Shown: positions 22,338 through 32,799 of the stretch, piece after piece
Numbering within the stretch: the first letter of the stretch is position 1
Layout: every line of letters begins with the position of its first letter
Source of the DNA: an uncultured bacterium
GTDB taxonomy: Bacteria > Nitrospirota > Thermodesulfovibrionia > Thermodesulfovibrionales > Thermodesulfovibrionaceae
Direction: 5' to 3'
Length of the DNA stretch: 34,631 nt
NCBI GenBank assembly: GCA_937924475.1
Contig: CALDSV010000062.1
Coordinates: 1 to 34,631 of the forward strand
Translations under genes and position numbers: made by a program
Notes under the pieces: model-generated
Databases searched by the model: none
Told to the model about the DNA's origin: nothing
What the model saw: the letters and a program-made list of their open reading frames with translations, nothing else

Positions 22338-25300
22338 ATGCCAAAAAGAACAGACATAAGGAAGATATTAATCATAGGTTCAGGTCCCATTATAATTGGA
22401 CAAGCCTGTGAGTTTGACTACTCTGGTGCTCAGGCTTGTAAAGCCCTAAAGCAAGAGGGTTATGAGGTAGTTCTTGTAAACTCAAATCCAGCTACCATCA
22501 TGACAGACCCATCTATGGCACATGCTACTTACATTGAACCTCTAACAGCTGATATATTAGAACTCATAATAAAGAAAGAAAGACCTGATGCTTTACTTCC
22601 TACTCTTGGAGGCCAAACAGCTCTTAATCTTGCTGTTGAATTAGGTGAGGCTGGAGTACTTGAAAAATACTCTGTAGAACTCATAGGAGCAAATTTGCAG
22701 GCTATTAAAAAAGCTGAGGACAGAGAACTTTTCAAAAAAGCTATGATAAAGATAGGACTTGATCTACCTCGTTCAGCTGCTGTTAATAGCTTTAAACAAG
22801 GTCTTGAAGTAATTGACTGGATTGGTTTTCCTGCTATACTAAGACCTGCCTTTACCTTAGGAGGGACAGGAGGCGGAGTCGCATACAACATTGAAGAGTA
22901 CAAAGAACTTCTTGACAGAGCATTGAAACTAAGTCCTGTAAGCCAAGTGCTTGTAGAGGAAAGCCTTCTTGGATGGAAAGAGTATGAACTGGAAGTAATG
23001 AGAGACAAAGCAGACAATGTGGTAATCATTTGCTCAATTGAAAACTTTGATCCTATGGGAGTCCATACAGGAGACTCAATCACAGTAGCTCCTGCTCAAA
23101 CTCTTACAGACAGAGAGTATCAAATAATGCGTGATGCTGCTATAAAAGCAATAAGAGAGATAGGAGTTGACACCGGAGGAAGCAATATTCAGTTTGCTGT
23201 GAATCCCCAAAATGGTAGAATGGTTATAATTGAGATGAATCCAAGGGTTTCCCGTAGTTCTGCTTTAGCAAGTAAGGCAACAGGTTTTCCAATAGCAAAA
23301 ATTGCAGCAAAACTTGCCATTGGATACACTCTTGAGGAAATCCCCAATGACATAACAAAAGTGACACCAGCCAGTTTTGAGCCCACTTTGGATTATGTTG
23401 TAGTAAAAGTGCCAAGATTTACCTTTGAAAAATTCCCTGAAGCTAATCCAACTCTTACAACTCAGATGAAATCAGTTGGTGAAGTAATGGCTATAGGTAG
23501 AACCTTTAAAGAAGCCTTAGGAAAAGCTATCCGTTCCTTAGAGATTGGCTCTTATGGTTTTGAAGAGATTAATGCCTTAGTGGAGGAGATTAGATGGAGG
23601 CTTAAAAATCCCAATGCAGAGAGACTTTGGTATATAGCTGAGGCAATAAGAAGGGGTTTCACTATTCAAGAAATATATGAATTAACAGGAATAGATCCAT
23701 GGTTTTTAAATAACATAAAAGAAATCGTAGAGTTTGAAGAAAGCCTAAAAGAGATTAAATTAAACACCTTAAGGGATAAAGAATTACAAGAACTGATCTT
23801 TACTGCTAAACAAAATGGTATTTCAGATAGAAGATTAGCTACTCTTCTTAAAGCATCAGAAGAACAAATAAGAAAAATAAGAGAAAGACTAAATATAAAG
23901 CCTACTTACAAACTTGTTGATACCTGCGCTGCTGAATTTGTTGCCTATACTCCTTATATGTATTCTTCTTATGAAAGAGGATTCTGCCATATTAATTCCT
24001 CAGAGTTAACCTATGATTCCGATGCTCCTCCCACAGATAATAAGAATAAAGTTATCATTCTCGGCTCCGGACCAAATAGAATAGGACAAGGAATAGAGTT
24101 TGACTACTGCTGTGTTCATTCTGTTTTTGGTTTAAGAGAGCTTGGCTATGAAACAATAATGATAAACTGTAACCCAGAAACAGTAAGCACTGATTATGAT
24201 ACATCTGACAGACTCTATTTTGAACCTCTTACTCTTGAGGATGTTTTGCATATTATTGAGAGAGAAAAACCTCTTGGAGTAATTCTCCAATTTGGTGGAC
24301 AAACACCCCTTAAACTGGCAAAGGCTTTGGAATCCCATGGAGTAAACATACTGGGAACAAAAGCTGATGCCATAGATAGAGCTGAGGATAGAAAAAGATT
24401 TAAAGAGCTTGTGGATAAATTAAAACTAAAACAACCCCCAAGTGGCACAGCTACGTCTTTAGAAGAAGCCTTAAAAATAGCAGATGAGCTTGGTTATCCC
24501 ATTCTTGTTAGACCTTCCTATGTACTTGGTGGAAGAGCTATGGAAATTGTTTATGATGAAGAATCTTTGAGAAAATATATGCGTCAGGCAGTAAAAGCTT
24601 CTGAGGACCATCCAGTTCTTATTGATAGATATTTAGAAGATGCTATTGAAATTGATGTGGATGCAATTTCTGATGGAGTAGATGTTGTTGTAGCAGGCAT
24701 AATGCAACATATTGAGGAAGCTGGAATTCATTCTGGTGATTCTGCCTGTTCCTTACCTCCCTATGGTCTTTCAGAGGATATAATTGAAAAAATTAAAGAA
24801 GAAACCATAGCTATTGCAAAAGAGCTTGAAGTTAAAGGACTTATGAACGTTCAATATGCTATTAAAGACTCTGAAATTTATGTGCTTGAGGTTAATCCTC
24901 GGGCATCAAGAACAATTCCCTATGTAAGTAAAAGTATAGGATTTCCCTTGGCTGCAATAGCAGCCAAAATAATGGTAGGTAAAACTTTAAGGGAACTGGG
25001 ACTTTCTAATAATATAAAACTTCCCTATGTTACAGTAAAAGAGGCTATTTTCCCCTTCGATAAATTCCCTGAGGTAGATGTAATTTTAGGTCCAGAGATG
25101 AAATCAACAGGAGAAGTTATGGGGATTGATGAGGACTTTGGCCTTGCCTATGCCAAGGCACAAATGAGTGCCATGGGTAAAATTCCACTAAATGGTAAAG
25201 TATTTATTAGTGTTAAAGATAATGACAAAGCACAGGTTTTACCTATTGCAAAAGAGTTTATAGAACTTGGTTTTACAGTTATAGCTACAAGAGGCACTGC

Positions 25301-25598
25301 AAAGTTTTTACAGGATCAGGGCTTGAAAGTTGAGTTAATAAACAAACTTCAGGAGGGAAGACCTAATGTTCTTGACTTAATTAAAAATAAGCAAATTAGT
25401 TTTATAATAAATACAGTTTTTGGAAAACAGGCTCAGAAAGATTCTATGTACATAAGACGAGGAGCTCTTCAATATAAAATTCCTTATACTACAACTATTT
25501 CAGGAGCAAAAGCAATTGTCAAAGCCATTCGTAGACTTAAAGAACATCCTATTAGTATTAAGTCAATCCAGGAATATCATAAGGAGGTGCTTCAGTGA
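22338..25598 (+). CDS. carB: Carbamoyl phosphate synthase large subunit
   Basis: Makes carbamoyl phosphate from bicarbonate, ammonia and two ATP for the pyrimidine and arginine pathways. The 1086-aa protein has the two homologous halves expected: the first starts [20 protein letters not shown] and the second [19 protein letters not shown], each with an ATP-grasp domain ([14 protein letters not shown] and [15 protein letters not shown]). The C-terminal MGS-like regulatory domain follows ([15 protein letters not shown]). Length is normal. The end overlaps purH by four bases (GTGA). Confidence 0.98.
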   Translation: MPKRTDIRKILIIGSGPIIIGQACEFDYSGAQACKALKQEGYEVVLVNSNPATIMTDPSMAHATYIEPLTADILELIIKKERPDALLPTLGGQTALNLAVELGEAGVLEKYSVELIGANLQAIKKAEDRELFKKAMIKIGLDLPRSAAVNSFKQGLEVIDWIGFPAILRPAFTLGGTGGGVAYNIEEYKELLDRALKLSPVSQVLVEESLLGWKEYELEVMRDKADNVVIICSIENFDPMGVHTGDSITVAPAQTLTDREYQIMRDAAIKAIREIGVDTGGSNIQFAVNPQNGRMVIIEMNPRVSRSSALASKATGFPIAKIAAKLAIGYTLEEIPNDITKVTPASFEPTLDYVVVKVPRFTFEKFPEANPTLTTQMKSVGEVMAIGRTFKEALGKAIRSLEIGSYGFEEINALVEEIRWRLKNPNAERLWYIAEAIRRGFTIQEIYELTGIDPWFLNNIKEIVEFEESLKEIKLNTLRDKELQELIFTAKQNGISDRRLATLLKASEEQIRKIRERLNIKPTYKLVDTCAAEFVAYTPYMYSSYERGFCHINSSELTYDSDAPPTDNKNKVIILGSGPNRIGQGIEFDYCCVHSVFGLRELGYETIMINCNPETVSTDYDTSDRLYFEPLTLEDVLHIIEREKPLGVILQFGGQTPLKLAKALESHGVNILGTKADAIDRAEDRKRFKELVDKLKLKQPPSGTATSLEEALKIADELGYPILVRPSYVLGGRAMEIVYDEESLRKYMRQAVKASEDHPVLIDRYLEDAIEIDVDAISDGVDVVVAGIMQHIEEAGIHSGDSACSLPPYGLSEDIIEKIKEETIAIAKELEVKGLMNVQYAIKDSEIYVLEVNPRASRTIPYVSKSIGFPLAAIAAKIMVGKTLRELGLSNNIKLPYVTVKEAIFPFDKFPEVDVILGPEMKSTGEVMGIDEDFGLAYAKAQMSAMGKIPLNGKVFISVKDNDKAQVLPIAKEFIELGFTVIATRGTAKFLQDQGLKVELINKLQEGRPNVLDLIKNKQISFIINTVFGKQAQKDSMYIRRGALQYKIPYTTTISGAKAIVKAIRRLKEHPISIKSIQEYHKEVLQ

Positions 25599-27130
25599 TA
25601 AAGAGAGCATTAATTAGCGTGTGGGATAAAAGAGGAATTTCAGAATTTGCAAAAGGCTTAAGCATGCTTGGGGTAGAAATTCTTTCAACAGGTGGAACAG
25701 CAAAATTATTGAGAGAATCTGGAATACCTGTAATAGATGTTTCTCAGTATACAGGTTTTCCAGAAATAATGGATGGTAGGGTAAAAACTCTTCATCCCCT
25801 AATACATGGAGGGATACTGGCAAGAAGAGACAAAAAAGAAGACGCGCAAGCCATGGATAACCTCGGTATTAAACCAATTGACATGGTAGTGGTAAATCTT
25901 TATCCCTTTGAGGCAACAATAAAAAAAGAAGGAGTAACTCTTGAGGAAGCCATTGAAAATATTGATATTGGTGGACCTACAATGCTTAGAGCTGCTGCTA
26001 AAAACTATAAAGATGTATTAGTAATTGTGGATCCTGATGATTACTCTTCCATATTAGAAGACATTAAAAAGGGAGATGTTTCACTGGAAAAAAGATTTGA
26101 ACTTGCAAAAAAAGTTTTCTCTCACACAGCAAGATATGATGGGATGGTAGCAGATTATTTTGCAAAATTAACTGAAACCTTAGAATTTAAAAAAGACTGG
26201 ACCATACCCCTAAAAATGGTGACAACTCTTAGATATGGTGAAAATCCTCATCAAAAGGCAGCTCTTTATGCATTGGATGAAAAACCCTCCTTAATAGAAG
26301 CGGAAGTTTTACAAGGAAAAGAAATGTCTTTTAATAACTATCTTGATACTCATTCAGCAGTACTTTTAGCAGCAGAGTTTAATGAGCCTGTATGCGTAAT
26401 AGTAAAACATAACAACCCTTGCGGTGTCGCTATTGCTGACAGCCTTTATGATGCTTATAAAAAAGCCTTTGAGTGTGATCCAGTAAGTGCTTTTGGAGGA
26501 ATAGTTGCCTTTAATAGAGCTTTAGATGAAAAAACAGCAGAAGAGATAATTTCAACTTTTTATGAAGTAATAATTGCACCAGATTTTGAAAAGTCAGCTT
26601 TAGATGTTTTTTCTCCAAAGAAAAATCTAAGAATAATCAAATTTCCAGCATTAAAAGAAAAAATAATACCTTCTGGCTTTGACCTAAAAAGAATACTTGG
26701 TGGGTTTATAGTTCAAAACTGGGATGTGGTGGATGATGAGTTTGCTCAAGCTAAGATAGTAACTAAAAGAAAGCCAACAGAGGAAGAATGGAAAGCTCTG
26801 AGATTTGCTTGGAAAGTTTGCAAACATGTGAAATCAAATGCTATAGTTTATGCCAAAGAAGATCGTACTTTAGGACTTGGTATAGGACAAACAAGCCGAG
26901 TATTTTCATCTAAAATTGGAGCAATGCATGCTTTAAGCCCTCTTAAAGGTTGTGTTGTGGCCTCTGATGGATTCTTCCCTTTCAGAGACAACATTGATGT
27001 CATTGCCCAAAAGGGAGTTACTGCTATAATTCAACCCGGTGGCTCTATTCGTGATCAAGAAGTAATTGATGCTGCAAATCAGTATAATATAGCAATGGTA
27101 TTAACAGGAATAAGGCATTTTAGGCACTAA
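25595..27130 (+). CDS. purH: Bifunctional AICAR formyltransferase / IMP cyclohydrolase
   Basis: Catalyses the last two steps of IMP synthesis. The 511-aa protein has the N-terminal cyclohydrolase (MGS-like) domain ([38 protein letters not shown]) and the C-terminal formyltransferase domain ([37 protein letters not shown]). It starts with GTG overlapping the carB stop after an AAGGAGG, so pyrimidine and purine synthesis are transcriptionally joined here. Confidence 0.97.
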   Translation: MIKRALISVWDKRGISEFAKGLSMLGVEILSTGGTAKLLRESGIPVIDVSQYTGFPEIMDGRVKTLHPLIHGGILARRDKKEDAQAMDNLGIKPIDMVVVNLYPFEATIKKEGVTLEEAIENIDIGGPTMLRAAAKNYKDVLVIVDPDDYSSILEDIKKGDVSLEKRFELAKKVFSHTARYDGMVADYFAKLTETLEFKKDWTIPLKMVTTLRYGENPHQKAALYALDEKPSLIEAEVLQGKEMSFNNYLDTHSAVLLAAEFNEPVCVIVKHNNPCGVAIADSLYDAYKKAFECDPVSAFGGIVAFNRALDEKTAEEIISTFYEVIIAPDFEKSALDVFSPKKNLRIIKFPALKEKIIPSGFDLKRILGGFIVQNWDVVDDEFAQAKIVTKRKPTEEEWKALRFAWKVCKHVKSNAIVYAKEDRTLGLGIGQTSRVFSSKIGAMHALSPLKGCVVASDGFFPFRDNIDVIAQKGVTAIIQPGGSIRDQEVIDAANQYNIAMVLTGIRHFRH

Positions 27131-27131
27131 G

Positions 27132-28028
27132 ATGAGACCATTTAAAGAAATTAAAGCTCACTATTATTTTACGAAAGAAGATGAAAAAAGACTCCTTGCT
27201 CTTAAACAAGTGATGGAAAAAAGGGCTGATAGAGTTATAGATGCTATTTTTCAATGGATTAATGCCACAGAGTCTGCTAAAAAGGTCTTTAGAAGTGAGT
27301 CTTTAATGAAGCATGTAAAAAATGTTATTAAAGTTTGGTTTATTAATCTCTTCTCCGGTAAATATGATAATTTCTACTATGATAATCTTATCCGAATAGG
27401 GCAAAAACATGAAAAAATTGGTGTTGAGCCTCATTTTTTGATTAGAGCTATAAATATTGTTAGAAATACAACAGCTGGTTTAGTGTGCGAAGAACCAGAT
27501 CTGGAGGAAGAAAAAGACAATTACTTAATATCTATCAATAAAATACTCGATATAAATCTCGATATTATTTTATCTGCCTATGTGGAGGAAGAAGTAAGAG
27601 GATATTCACCAGTATATAAAGTTAAAGGTAAAATAGTTAGATTTGGTGAAGTATTCTCTCAGATTACCAGTGTTTTTCTAATTTCAGGATTGATATTACT
27701 AACAGGAGCAGTAATTTTTCTATGCGGAAGAGATATATACGAAATATTTACTGGCAAATTAGAACATACAATAATCACTGCTTTAGGTTCAGTTCTAATT
27801 CTATGGGTAATGCTTGAATTAATAAACACAGAAATAGCCCATTTAAGAGGTGGTAAATTTAAAATAAGTGTTTTTGTAGGAGTTGCTCTTGTAACCACAA
27901 TAAGAGAAGTTATGATTGCTACTTTGAAACACGATAGCCTTGAATTTATAGGAGCTTTAGTGATTTCAGTCCTTGTAATAGGTATCATTTATTGGTTAGT
28001 TAAAAAGACAGAGGAGGACAGAAGATGA
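27132..28028 (+). CDS. Protoglobin-type heme sensor fused to a PsiE-like membrane domain
   Basis: Residues about 1-155 match the protoglobin / globin-coupled sensor fold: DEKRLLALKQVMEKRADRVIDAIF, then NLIRIGQKHEKIGVEPHFLI, where H93 is the likely proximal heme ligand. Residues about 175-290 hold four hydrophobic segments and match the PsiE (phosphate-starvation-inducible E) membrane family, including LINTEIAHLRGGKFKISVFV and TTIREVMIATLK. The protein may link oxygen or another heme ligand to a membrane function that is still unknown. It sits inside the purine operon, one base after purH and overlapping purD by four bases. Confidence 0.75.
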   Translation: MRPFKEIKAHYYFTKEDEKRLLALKQVMEKRADRVIDAIFQWINATESAKKVFRSESLMKHVKNVIKVWFINLFSGKYDNFYYDNLIRIGQKHEKIGVEPHFLIRAINIVRNTTAGLVCEEPDLEEEKDNYLISINKILDINLDIILSAYVEEEVRGYSPVYKVKGKIVRFGEVFSQITSVFLISGLILLTGAVIFLCGRDIYEIFTGKLEHTIITALGSVLILWVMLELINTEIAHLRGGKFKISVFVGVALVTTIREVMIATLKHDSLEFIGALVISVLVIGIIYWLVKKTEEDRR

Positions 28029-29290
28029 AAATACTTGTAATTGGCTCTGGCGGAAGAGAACACGCAATAGTGTGGAAACTTGCTCAATCAAGGGTGGTGG
28101 ATAAAATTTATTGTGTTCCAGGGAATGCTGGCATTGCACAAATTGCTGAATGTTTAGAGGTGGAAAGTAGAGACTTCTCAAGTCTTTTAGATTTTGTAAA
28201 GTATGAATGGATAGATTTAACAGTTGTAGGTCCAGAAGACCCTCTTGCAAAAGGAATAGTTGATATTTTTCAAAAAGAAGGAAGAAAGATTATAGGACCA
28301 ACAAAAGCTGCGGCTCAGCTTGAAAGTAGTAAGGTATTTGCAAAAGAATTTATGAAAAGGCATAAAATTCCCACTGCAGAATACAAAGTTTTTACATCCT
28401 ACACACATGCAGAAGACTACATTAGACTTAAAGGTACACCAATAGTGGTCAAAGCTGATGGACTTGCAGCTGGCAAGGGTGTTTTTGTATGCAAAAGTTA
28501 TGAGGAAGCCTTAGATGCTTTAAAGCTAATAATGAAAGATAAAATTTTCGGTCCTTCTGGTGACAGAGTTATTATTGAAGAATATTTAGAAGGTATTGAA
28601 GCCTCATATTTAGTCTTTACAGATGGTAAGAATATATTACCTATGGTAACATCAAAGGATCACAAAAGACTTCTTGACAATGATGAAGGCCCTAATACAG
28701 GAGGAATGGGGACATACAGTCCGAATCCCATAATAACTCCTGAACTTGAATCAAATATAATGGAAACTATTATAAAACCTACAATTAAAGGATTAAAACA
28801 AGAAGGAATTGTTTATCAAGGAATTCTCTATGCTGGATTAATGATTGTGGATAATAAACCTTATGTATTAGAGTTTAATTGTCGTTTCGGAGATCCTGAA
28901 ACTCAGGTTATTTTACCGAGACTGGAAACCGATTTGGTTGATGTATTTATGGGTATTGCTAATGGAAAGCTAAATAGAATAGATATTAAATGGAGAGCTG
29001 ATGCTTCTTTATGCGTTATTTTAGCTTCTCAGGGATATCCTGGTAAATATAAAAAAGGCTTTCCTATAGAAGGACTCGAATTTTTAAAAAATTTAAAAGA
29101 TGTTACAATTTTTCATGCTGGAACGAAGTTTGACGATAAAGGTAAAATTGTAACAAATGGAGGAAGAGTCTTAGGAGTAACAGCCTTAGGTAAAGATCTA
29201 AATGAGGCGAGACAGAAAGCCTATGCTGCTATTGAATTCATAAAATTTGAAGGAATGCACTACAGAAAGGATATTGGACTAAAGGTTTAA
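28025..29290 (+). CDS. purD: Phosphoribosylamine-glycine ligase (GAR synthetase)
   Basis: ATP-grasp enzyme for the second step of purine synthesis. The 421-aa protein begins [17 protein letters not shown] and has [14 protein letters not shown] in the ATP-grasp domain, [11 protein letters not shown], and [15 protein letters not shown]-like metal-binding residues (seen as [19 protein letters not shown]). Length is normal. It overlaps the globin/PsiE gene (ATGA) and is the last protein gene of the operon, 22 bases before tRNA-Leu. Confidence 0.97.
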   Translation: MKILVIGSGGREHAIVWKLAQSRVVDKIYCVPGNAGIAQIAECLEVESRDFSSLLDFVKYEWIDLTVVGPEDPLAKGIVDIFQKEGRKIIGPTKAAAQLESSKVFAKEFMKRHKIPTAEYKVFTSYTHAEDYIRLKGTPIVVKADGLAAGKGVFVCKSYEEALDALKLIMKDKIFGPSGDRVIIEEYLEGIEASYLVFTDGKNILPMVTSKDHKRLLDNDEGPNTGGMGTYSPNPIITPELESNIMETIIKPTIKGLKQEGIVYQGILYAGLMIVDNKPYVLEFNCRFGDPETQVILPRLETDLVDVFMGIANGKLNRIDIKWRADASLCVILASQGYPGKYKKGFPIEGLEFLKNLKDVTIFHAGTKFDDKGKIVTNGGRVLGVTALGKDLNEARQKAYAAIEFIKFEGMHYRKDIGLKV

Positions 29291-29312
29291 TGTTCAATTA
29301 AAATAAAACTTA

Positions 29313-29393
29313 GCGAGAGTGGCGGAAAGGCAGACGCGCTGGACTTAGAATCCAGTGGGGAAACCCGTGAGGGTTCAAATCCCTCCTCTCGCA
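29313..29393 (+). tRNA. tRNA-Leu (anticodon UAG)
   Basis: The 7-bp acceptor stem GCGAGAG pairs with CTCTCGC, with discriminator A at 29393. The anticodon stem-loop is CTGGA-CTTAGAA-TCCAG, giving anticodon TAG. A long variable arm (TGGGGAAACCCGT) marks a class II tRNA, followed by the T-arm GAGGGTTCAAATCCCTC. The CCA end is not encoded. It may be cotranscribed with purD. Confidence 0.97.
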
Positions 29394-29581
29394 TTTATAA
29401 ATTATCAACTCTTTAAAAAAGCCCTCCTTAGTATGACCTATAACTAATTTTTTAAAATACTATTTGAAAACTCTGTATAAATTCACCTTATGTTACATTT
29501 TTTCCAAATCTTTACCTTAAGTAACGAGCTAAGGATCAATACCTTTTAAAAAATCTATATTTTTCAATTATTTTTTATGGC
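29394..29581. other. AT-rich intergenic spacer
   Basis: No gene is seen. An extended -10-like TGTATAAAT near 29475 and a short inverted repeat (CCTTA ... TAAGG, about 29514-29533) could belong to the promoter of the downstream exonuclease operon, but no -35 is clear. Confidence 0.4.
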
Positions 29582-30283
29582 ATGAGATTTGTTTATTTAT
29601 TCTCCATGTTTAATTTCTTGAGGAAAAAAAGAATAGAATCAACAATTTTTCAGAAAAGAGAATTCGTTGTTCTTGATACTGAACTTACAGGATTGAATAA
29701 AAAAGAAGACCACATTGTCTCCATTGGTGCAATACTTATGAAAGAAAGAAGAATATCCTTAGGAGATATCTTCTATAGAGTTCTGAATCCTCAATGCAAA
29801 CTAAAGAGAGAAAGTGTACTAATTCATGAATTAACCTCCTCTGAATTGGAGAAATGTCCCAAAATAAAGCCTATTCTTATGGAATTCCTTAATTTTATTA
29901 AGGATAGACCTGTTGTAGGTCATTTCATAGAGATTGATCTTAAATTCCTAAGGAGAGAGATGAAAAACAACTTAAAGATTAAATTCGAACCAGTGGCTAT
30001 TGATACCTATATTGTTTTTAATTGGTTGATTGAGAGAGGTTTAATTTCTAATAAATTCAGAGGAGCAACATCTCTAACTCAAATAGCAGAAGCTTTTGAC
30101 ATCAGAGTTGAAAACCTTCATGATGCTCTTTATGATGCTTTTATTACTGCACAGATTTTTCAGAGGGAGATAGCACTTATTCAAAGTGTTCAGCTTTCAT
30201 GGTTTGATTTTATGAAAAAAATTGGCAGACCAAATATATCAGGATATATGTTTGGTCAATATGAAAAAAACTATCAATTCTAA
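29582..30283 (+). CDS. DEDDh 3'-5' exonuclease, DnaQ/PolC epsilon-like
   Basis: A 233-aa exonuclease with all five DEDDh residues: D32 and E34 in VVLDTELTGL, D119 in VGHFIEIDLKFL, and H180 and D185 in LHDALYDAFITAQIF. It is a stand-alone proofreading-type domain, not a polymerase. It precedes the DUF4212/symporter/DUF294 genes, a grouping seen in many bacteria, so a role linked to the nucleotide-binding regulator is possible but unproven. Neither ATG 29582 nor the in-frame ATG 29606 has a clear Shine-Dalgarno. Confidence 0.9.
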   Translation: MRFVYLFSMFNFLRKKRIESTIFQKREFVVLDTELTGLNKKEDHIVSIGAILMKERRISLGDIFYRVLNPQCKLKRESVLIHELTSSELEKCPKIKPILMEFLNFIKDRPVVGHFIEIDLKFLRREMKNNLKIKFEPVAIDTYIVFNWLIERGLISNKFRGATSLTQIAEAFDIRVENLHDALYDAFITAQIFQREIALIQSVQLSWFDFMKKIGRPNISGYMFGQYEKNYQF

Positions 30284-30295
30284 AGGAGGTGTTTT

Positions 30296-30556
30296 ATGAT
30301 TAAAAGTGATGTCCTAAGTAATTATTGGAAGGAAAACAAAACTCTCATGCTAATGATTTTACTAATTTGGTTCGTAATTTCTTATGGCTCTGCAATTGTG
30401 GCTTCATATCTCAACAAAATTACAATTTTTGGGTTTCCCCTGGGCTATTATATGGGAGCACAAGGTTCTCTAATAGTTTTTGTGATTCTTAATGTTCTCT
30501 ATTCTAAAAAAACAAATGAATTAGACAAAAAATATGGATTACAGGAGGAGGAATAA
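30296..30556 (+). CDS. DUF4212 small subunit of a sodium:solute symporter
   Basis: An 86-aa protein with two hydrophobic segments (LMLMILLIWFVISYGSAIV and FPLGYYMGAQGSLIVFVILN) matching the DUF4212 family, always found just upstream of VC_2705-type symporters. It probably stabilises or regulates the transporter. AAAGGAGGTG precedes the ATG, and the stop overlaps the symporter start. Confidence 0.9.
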   Translation: MIKSDVLSNYWKENKTLMLMILLIWFVISYGSAIVASYLNKITIFGFPLGYYMGAQGSLIVFVILNVLYSKKTNELDKKYGLQEEE

Positions 30557-32565
30557 TGGCACAAGAGGCAATGATAGCATGGAAAAAAAAGTTAAGACTT
30601 ATTTATGGAGTATATACTGGTGTTTTTGCTCTTTTTATTATTTCACTCTGGATTGCTGAAAATATGGGACTTCCACAAAAGTATATTGGATATGCCTTCT
30701 TATTCGGAACAATTGGGGTATATGCGGCAATTGGTATTTTATCAAGAACTTCAGTTGTAGCTGAATATTATGTTGCCGGCAGAAAAGTGCCTGCTGTATT
30801 TAATGGTATGGCAACTGCTTCAGACTGGATGAGCGCTGCTTCTTTTATCGGCATGGCTGGTGCTTTGTATTTACAGGGATACGATGGTTTAGCCTTCATA
30901 ATGGGATGGACAGGCGGTTATGTTTTACTTGCTGTTTTAGTGGCACCCTATATAAGAAAATTTGGACAATTTACTATTCCTGATTTTCTTGAGGCAAGAT
31001 ACGGAGGAAAACTTCCAAGATTTATAGGAATAATTGCCGCCATAATAGTCTCTTTTGCCTATCTGGTAGCTCAAATTACAGGTGTGGGAATAATTACAAG
31101 TAGATTTGTTGGAATTCCCTTTGAAGCTGGGGTTTTCCTTGGTTTATCAGGTATATTAGTATGCTCCTTTCTTGGAGGCATGAGAGCAGTAACTTGGACA
31201 CAAGTTGCTCAATATATAATACTCATAGTAGCCTATATGATACCAGTTATTGCCATATCCTATAAGCAAACAGGAGTTCCAATTCCTCAGATTATGTATG
31301 GACAGGCATTACAAGTCATTGAATCAAAACAAAAAGAACTCCTTAATAATGCAAAGGAGATAGAAGTAAGAGGAGAATGGAAAAAGAAAGCAGAAGAACT
31401 TAGTATAAAGATCAAAAATCTCCCTGAAAGTTGGCAAAAGGGAAAATCTGAACTGGAAGAGAAATTAAGCCAACTTAGAGAAAATGATCCTGAGAGAACT
31501 AAAACACAAAAGGCTCTGAAGGATTATCCAAAAACACCCCAAGAGGCAAAGGAAAAATGGACTAATCAAATGAAACAAGCTCAAGCTATGTCAAAAACAC
31601 CAAAATCATATATTGCACCCCCTGCCGACTCAAAGGGAATTATAAATTTCCTTGCCCTTACCTTCTGCCTAATGGTGGGAACAGCAGGACTTCCCCATGT
31701 ATTGATGAGATTTTACACTACTCCAACTGTAAAAGAAGCAAGAAGCTCTGCTGCCTGGGCTTTATTTTTTATATTTCTTCTGTATTTCACAGCACCTGCT
31801 TATGCTGCCTTTGCAAGAAGTGAAATCCTTACAAATATTGTTGGTCAAGCTTTCAGTGCTCTTCCTCAATGGGTTGCAAAATGGTCATCTGTTGGATTAA
31901 TATCCATTAGAGATATGAATGGTGATGGGATAATACAGTTCTCCGAAATAATAATTCAAGCCGACGCTGTGGTGCTCGCAACACCTGAAATAGCTGGACT
32001 GCCTTATGTTGTGGCTGGTTTAATTGCAGCTGGAGGACTTGCAGCTGCTCTTTCCACAGCTGATGGACTTTTAATTACAATTTCTAATGCCATTTCTCAT
32101 GATCTTTATTATAAAATTATCAATCCTAATATCTCTCCCTCCAGTAGAGTGAAAATTGGAAAGGCTTTACTTTTAGTAGTAGCTGCAATTGGTGCTTATG
32201 TAGCAAGCTTTAAACTGGCAATCATTGTAGAACTTGTTGCTTGGGCATTCTCCTTAGCTGCAGCCACTTTCTTCCCTGCTGTAGTCTTTGGCATTTGGGA
32301 CAAAAGAATGAATAAAACAGGAGCAGTAACGGGAATGATAGTTGGACTACTTGTAACCGGATACTATATAATTGGAAGTAGATTTTATGGGGTAGACTGG
32401 TTCGGAATAAAGACTATAGCTGCAGGGATATTTGGATTGCCAGCAAATATAATTGTGGCCTTAATTATATCAAGAATAACTGCTGCACCTCCTAAAGAAT
32501 TACAGGACTTTGTTGATAATATCAGATATCCTAAGGGTGCTGTAAAGGGTGGAGTTGAAGAATGA
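30556..32565 (+). CDS. Sodium:solute symporter, VC_2705 family (acetate/monocarboxylate type)
   Basis: A 669-aa inner-membrane transporter of the SSS superfamily. It shows conserved segments near the N-terminus (YYVAGRKVPAVFNGMATASDWMS, here split across SSS helices 1-2) and AAALSTADGLLITISNAISH in the later helices. Between about residues 255 and 355 is a long charged, helical insertion typical of the VC_2705 subfamily. ActP-like acetate or other carboxylate uptake is likely; the substrate cannot be told from sequence. It is coupled to the DUF4212 gene (TAATG) and overlaps the next gene. Confidence 0.92.
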   Translation: MAQEAMIAWKKKLRLIYGVYTGVFALFIISLWIAENMGLPQKYIGYAFLFGTIGVYAAIGILSRTSVVAEYYVAGRKVPAVFNGMATASDWMSAASFIGMAGALYLQGYDGLAFIMGWTGGYVLLAVLVAPYIRKFGQFTIPDFLEARYGGKLPRFIGIIAAIIVSFAYLVAQITGVGIITSRFVGIPFEAGVFLGLSGILVCSFLGGMRAVTWTQVAQYIILIVAYMIPVIAISYKQTGVPIPQIMYGQALQVIESKQKELLNNAKEIEVRGEWKKKAEELSIKIKNLPESWQKGKSELEEKLSQLRENDPERTKTQKALKDYPKTPQEAKEKWTNQMKQAQAMSKTPKSYIAPPADSKGIINFLALTFCLMVGTAGLPHVLMRFYTTPTVKEARSSAAWALFFIFLLYFTAPAYAAFARSEILTNIVGQAFSALPQWVAKWSSVGLISIRDMNGDGIIQFSEIIIQADAVVLATPEIAGLPYVVAGLIAAGGLAAALSTADGLLITISNAISHDLYYKIINPNISPSSRVKIGKALLLVVAAIGAYVASFKLAIIVELVAWAFSLAAATFFPAVVFGIWDKRMNKTGAVTGMIVGLLVTGYYIIGSRFYGVDWFGIKTIAAGIFGLPANIIVALIISRITAAPPKELQDFVDNIRYPKGAVKGGVEE

Positions 32566-32795
32566 CCTTAAAGCTTTTCCTTAATTATACCCTTTCCTTC
32601 CTCATGTGGCTCGTCATAGGACGAGCCATTCTTTCTATTTTTGTAAAAGACCCCAAAAATCCAATTTTTGGAATTTTTTTTATTGCAACAGAACCTATTT
32701 ACAAATTAGGTAGAAAAATTTTCCCGATAGCACCTACAATTTTTATTATCATTTTCATACTTATTCTTAGAATCCTAATAGTAAAATATTTGTGA
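32562..32795 (+). CDS. YggT-like small membrane protein
   Basis: A 77-aa protein with two hydrophobic stretches (LSFLMWLVIGRAILSIFV and TIFIIIFILILRILI) and between them DPKNPIFGIFFIATEPIYKL, which resembles the short YggT repeat. Function unknown. The ATGA overlap with the symporter shows co-translation, so an accessory role in transport is possible. Confidence 0.7.
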   Translation: MTLKLFLNYTLSFLMWLVIGRAILSIFVKDPKNPIFGIFFIATEPIYKLGRKIFPIAPTIFIIIFILILRILIVKYL

Positions 32796-32799
32796 GGCA

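Noticed and set aside
22529-24448. Long minus-strand frames inside carB
   Set aside because: They are antisense to a fully conserved carB and arise from its codon use.
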